Assembly: GCA_964425215.1 (NCBI GenBank)
Contig: CAYRLW010000084.1
Coordinates: 1-8,297, forward strand
Origin: CAYRLW01 sp964425215
GTDB lineage: Bacteria; Spirochaetota; Spirochaetia; Treponematales; Breznakiellaceae
Direction of reading: 5' to 3'
Length of the DNA: 8,297 bases
Notes under the pieces: model-generated
What the model was told of the DNA's origin: nothing
The model's input: the letters and a program-made list of their open reading frames with translations, nothing else
Databases searched by the model: none
Position numbers and translations under genes: made by a program
Shown here: piece after piece, positions 6,180 to 8,297 of the stretch
Position numbering within the stretch: position 1 is the stretch's first letter
Layout of the letters: every line of letters starts with the position of its first letter

Positions 6180-7349
6180 ATGGAATCCTTTCTTTTTCCT
6201 GAACTAGACGATTCTACTCCATTGGTAATGGATAGGCTTTTACAGGCCATCGACGAAGTCTTTCCCCTGCCTGGCCGTTTTCGCGCTACCCTGGCCCGGG
6301 ATGTGGCGGACCTTTCCCGGCTTTTAACCAGCGAACGGAGTCAGCGGAACGACGGGTACCTGGGCCAGGCGGCCCACCTATCGGCATATTTACGGTATTT
6401 TCTTCCCTGGAACGTCTACCGGCTGGTCCGACTGCTTGGTTCGCTTCCCCTTCAATTTCAAGACCAGGATTTCCTTACCGACGTAGGTTCGGGACCCCTT
6501 ACCTTTCCCCTAGCCCTGTGGATTGCCCGGCCGGATCTGCGGCAAAAGCGATTGACTTTTCGTTGTTTGGATCGGACCGGCAAGATCCTGGACGCGGGCA
6601 AGCGGATTTTTACCGCCCTCACCCAGGGCTCTGGGGATAACTGGACCATCGTTACTATCCGGGGCTCCCTGGGCGAAAGCATCCGGGGCGAAGGCGCGGC
6701 CCTCGTTACGGCGATCAACCTGTTCAACGAGCTTTTTTGGGATAGCCGAATCCCCCTTCGGTCCTTTGCGGAAAAAAATGGGGGACTGCTCCGTTCCCTG
6801 GCTTCCCCCTCCGGATCGATCCTGGTGGTGGAACCGGGCATACCCCGTTCGGGGGCCTTTATCGCCGAACTGCGGAACGCATTGCTGAGGGAAGGCCGTT
6901 TTCCCCTAGCCCCCTGTCCCCATGGGGGACCCTGTCCCCTCAGCGGTGGAAGCCGGGGATCGAAGTGGTGTCACTTTGTCTTTGAAACCGACTCCGCTCC
7001 GGCTCCCTTAAAAAAACTCTCCGCCTCTGCAGGGATACCCAAAGAACGGGCTACCCTTAGTTTCCTATTCGCCCAACCCAAGACTAGCGAATCCAAAGCG
7101 GTTGAATCGGCGGCCAGTCTCCGTATAATTTCGGACCCCTTCCCATTGGATCGGGGCCTGTACGGCCGCTACGCCTGCGCCGAGTGGGGGCTGACCCTGG
7201 TAACCGGTTCAAAAAGGGCCATGGAAGCCAGGTCCTCGGGGCTCCTTTTAAGCGTGCCCAAGGACCTCTCCGGTCCTTCGTTTATCCGGAACGGTGCGCG
7301 GGATAAAAAATCCGGCGCCTTGATTATGGACCTGAACCTTTTGGGGTAG
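6180..7349 (+). CDS. Rsm22-family small-subunit rRNA methyltransferase-like protein
   Basis: A 389-residue protein resembling the Rsm22/METTL17 family of SAM-dependent methyltransferase-fold proteins linked to small-ribosomal-subunit assembly. The SAM-binding glycine motif is LTDVGSGPLTFPLAL (99-113); LVVEPGIPRSG (215-225) is the post-barrel family motif. The hallmark cysteine cluster is CPHGGPCPL (Cys246, Cys252), then WCHF (Cys264), with a likely fourth ligand Cys333 in RYACAEWGL. Equivalent cysteines in mitochondrial METTL17 have been reported to hold a [4Fe-4S] cluster, so an iron-sulphur site is a reasonable inference here. The distance between Cys252 and Cys264 includes a Gly/Ser-rich insert. 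AGGAG (6169-6173) lies 6 nt before ATG 6180, fixing the start. It is the third gene of the der operon, consistent with a ribosome-biogenesis role. Whether it really methylates RNA is not settled by sequence. Confidence 0.88.
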   Translation: MESFLFPELDDSTPLVMDRLLQAIDEVFPLPGRFRATLARDVADLSRLLTSERSQRNDGYLGQAAHLSAYLRYFLPWNVYRLVRLLGSLPLQFQDQDFLTDVGSGPLTFPLALWIARPDLRQKRLTFRCLDRTGKILDAGKRIFTALTQGSGDNWTIVTIRGSLGESIRGEGAALVTAINLFNELFWDSRIPLRSFAEKNGGLLRSLASPSGSILVVEPGIPRSGAFIAELRNALLREGRFPLAPCPHGGPCPLSGGSRGSKWCHFVFETDSAPAPLKKLSASAGIPKERATLSFLFAQPKTSESKAVESAASLRIISDPFPLDRGLYGRYACAEWGLTLVTGSKRAMEARSSGLLLSVPKDLSGPSFIRNGARDKKSGALIMDLNLLG

Positions 7350-7352
7350 CTT

Positions 7353-7377
7353 TTTTAAAACTCCCTGAGTTTTAAAA
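7353..7377. terminator. Hairpin between convergent genes, likely bidirectional terminator
   Basis: TTTTAAAACTC (7353-7363) and GAGTTTTAAAA (7367-7377) form a perfect 11-bp stem around a CCT loop. It begins 4 nt after the rsm22-like stop and ends 6 nt before the stop of the opposing RluA-like gene. The stem is mostly A-T and its U-tract lies in the descending arm, so it is not a textbook GC-stem-plus-T-tail terminator. Its position between two convergent stops makes termination in both directions the best reading. Confidence 0.6.
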
Positions 7378-7382
7378 GCGCC

Positions 7383-8222
7383 TTACAGGATATCTTTTAG
7401 GGCCGTATTTTGGGAGGGGCTACTGGACTTGATCATCTGGGTGATCAGAGCCCCCAGGTCCCGGGGAAGGGGTGCGGAAAATTCTAAACGTTCCGGCTCC
7501 CCGGTATGGGGAAAAAGCCCCGGAGGAAGCTGGATATACGCCGCGTGGAGTCCCAGACGGTTTAAAAGGGGCTTTTCCAAGTACGGATCCCCCTTCCATT
7601 TTCCCTTAAACGACGAAAGCAATACGGGTTCGGCGCTTCCGTACAGGGGATCCGCTACAATGGGGTGCCCTAGGCTGGCTAAATGGACGCGGATCTGGTG
7701 GGTCCTTCCGGTTTCCGGTTGGGCTTCCACCACCGAGTAGGTTTCCACCGATCCAAGCAAACGGAACCGGGTCAAAGCTGGTTTCCCCGCGCCCTTGTCT
7801 ATCACCGTTCTATGGGCCCGGTCCCCGTCGGGCCGCAGGGCCAATTCGCACACCGTCTCGTCCCAAGAAGGTCGCCCGTGTACCACGGCGATATACCGTT
7901 TGGTCACGGACCGGGACTCGAAAGCCTGGGATAGCACCCTATGGGCCTCCGGGGTTTTCGCGAATAACACCAAACCCGAGGTATCCCGGTCAATGCGGTG
8001 CACCACGTACACCCGGTGGGGATAGGGAAGGGGTGGCTTTTGGGATGGAAGCTCCCCTCTGGCCGCTAAAATCAAGGCGGCGTAGTGGGAATTTAATAGC
8101 TCGTCCAGACGATCTTTAGAATCGTCCCAACGATCGGCAATCACCGCAATGCCGCTTGATTTATTCAAAACCACAAAAAAATCGTTTTCAAATATGATAG
8201 AAAAGGGTGCCGGGACTTTCAT
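7383..8222 (-). CDS. RluA-family pseudouridine synthase
   Basis: From ATG 8222 this is a 279-residue RluA-type enzyme that would isomerise uridine to pseudouridine in rRNA or tRNA. The catalytic motif HRIDRDTSGL is at 75-84 with Asp78 as the expected nucleophile. Further family motifs are TKRYIAVVHG (107-116), ETGRTHQIRVHLASLGHPIVADPLYG (170-195) and LGLHAA (223-228). There is no N-terminal S4 RNA-binding domain, as in RluA/TruC-like rather than RluC/RluD-like members, so the exact target cannot be named. An in-frame TTG at 8261 would add 13 residues. I reject it because a strong promoter sits between that codon and ATG 8222, family proteins start near KVPAPFSIIFENDFFVVLNKSSG, and the TTG has no Shine-Dalgarno. 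The gene is transcribed towards the der operon and shares its terminator hairpin. Confidence 0.93.
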   Translation of the reverse strand: MKVPAPFSIIFENDFFVVLNKSSGIAVIADRWDDSKDRLDELLNSHYAALILAARGELPSQKPPLPYPHRVYVVHRIDRDTSGLVLFAKTPEAHRVLSQAFESRSVTKRYIAVVHGRPSWDETVCELALRPDGDRAHRTVIDKGAGKPALTRFRLLGSVETYSVVEAQPETGRTHQIRVHLASLGHPIVADPLYGSAEPVLLSSFKGKWKGDPYLEKPLLNRLGLHAAYIQLPPGLFPHTGEPERLEFSAPLPRDLGALITQMIKSSSPSQNTALKDIL

Positions 8223-8228
8223 AGACCC

Positions 8229-8257
8229 AGTATACTCCGGGCTTCCGTTCGTATCAA
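8229..8257 (-). promoter_or_regulatory. Strong predicted promoter abutting the RluA-like start codon
   Basis: On the minus strand TTGATA (8257-8252) is followed by a 17-nt spacer and TATACT (8234-8229). Each hexamer matches 5 of 6 consensus bases. Only 6 nt separate the -10 from ATG 8222, so transcription should start at or beside the A of the ATG, giving a leaderless message. No gene or other signal was seen from 8258 to the window end. Confidence 0.65.
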
Positions 8258-8297
8258 CCAAAGGATGCTTCAGCCCAAAACGGAAAATATGGAATAA

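Overview
The window looks like chromosomal backbone of a moderately GC-rich bacterium. The gene content and protein style (stand-alone PTS Enzyme I, Der, a bacterial Rsm22-like methyltransferase, a B12-type radical SAM protein) suggest a spirochaete of the Treponema/Spirochaeta lineage. That placement is an inference from protein resemblance only, and no rRNA or tRNA is present to test it. No mobile element, CRISPR array, phage gene or RNA gene was seen.

Layout. (1) Positions 1-2476, minus strand: a two-gene operon, with a 62-residue four-cysteine protein first and then a large B12-binding-domain radical SAM protein. The two genes overlap by 4 nt (ATGA), and the second runs off the left edge. 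(2) Positions 2477-2520: a 44-bp divergent intergenic region whose two predicted promoters point at each other and overlap. (3) Positions 2521-4257, plus strand: ptsI, complete, with every catalytic residue I looked for. (4) Positions 4258-4449: a 192-bp AT-richer gap with no gene, carrying two unrelated short direct-repeat arrays. (5) Positions 4450-7349, plus strand: a tight operon of der (ribosome-assembly GTPase), a short MerR-type DNA-binding protein overlapping der by 23 nt, and an Rsm22-family methyltransferase 1 nt further on. (6) Positions 7353-7377: a hairpin between convergent genes. (7) Positions 7383-8222, minus strand: an RluA-family pseudouridine synthase whose promoter lies directly against its start codon.

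How it fits together. Der, the Rsm22-like protein and the RluA-like protein all point to ribosome assembly or rRNA modification, with a small MerR-type protein embedded among them. ptsI supplies phosphate from PEP to sugar transport or PTS-based regulation; no ptsH or EII gene is in view.

The most interesting regulatory pattern is that three genes heading transcripts (ptsI, the four-cysteine protein, the RluA-like gene) have sigma70-like promoters placed so that transcription would begin at or within a few bases of the start codon, with no Shine-Dalgarno. The internal operon genes (radical SAM, merR, rsm22-like) do have clear Shine-Dalgarno sequences. This suggests leaderless mRNAs for first genes. 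The most novel protein-level unit is the four-cysteine protein/radical SAM pair, whose function I do not know.
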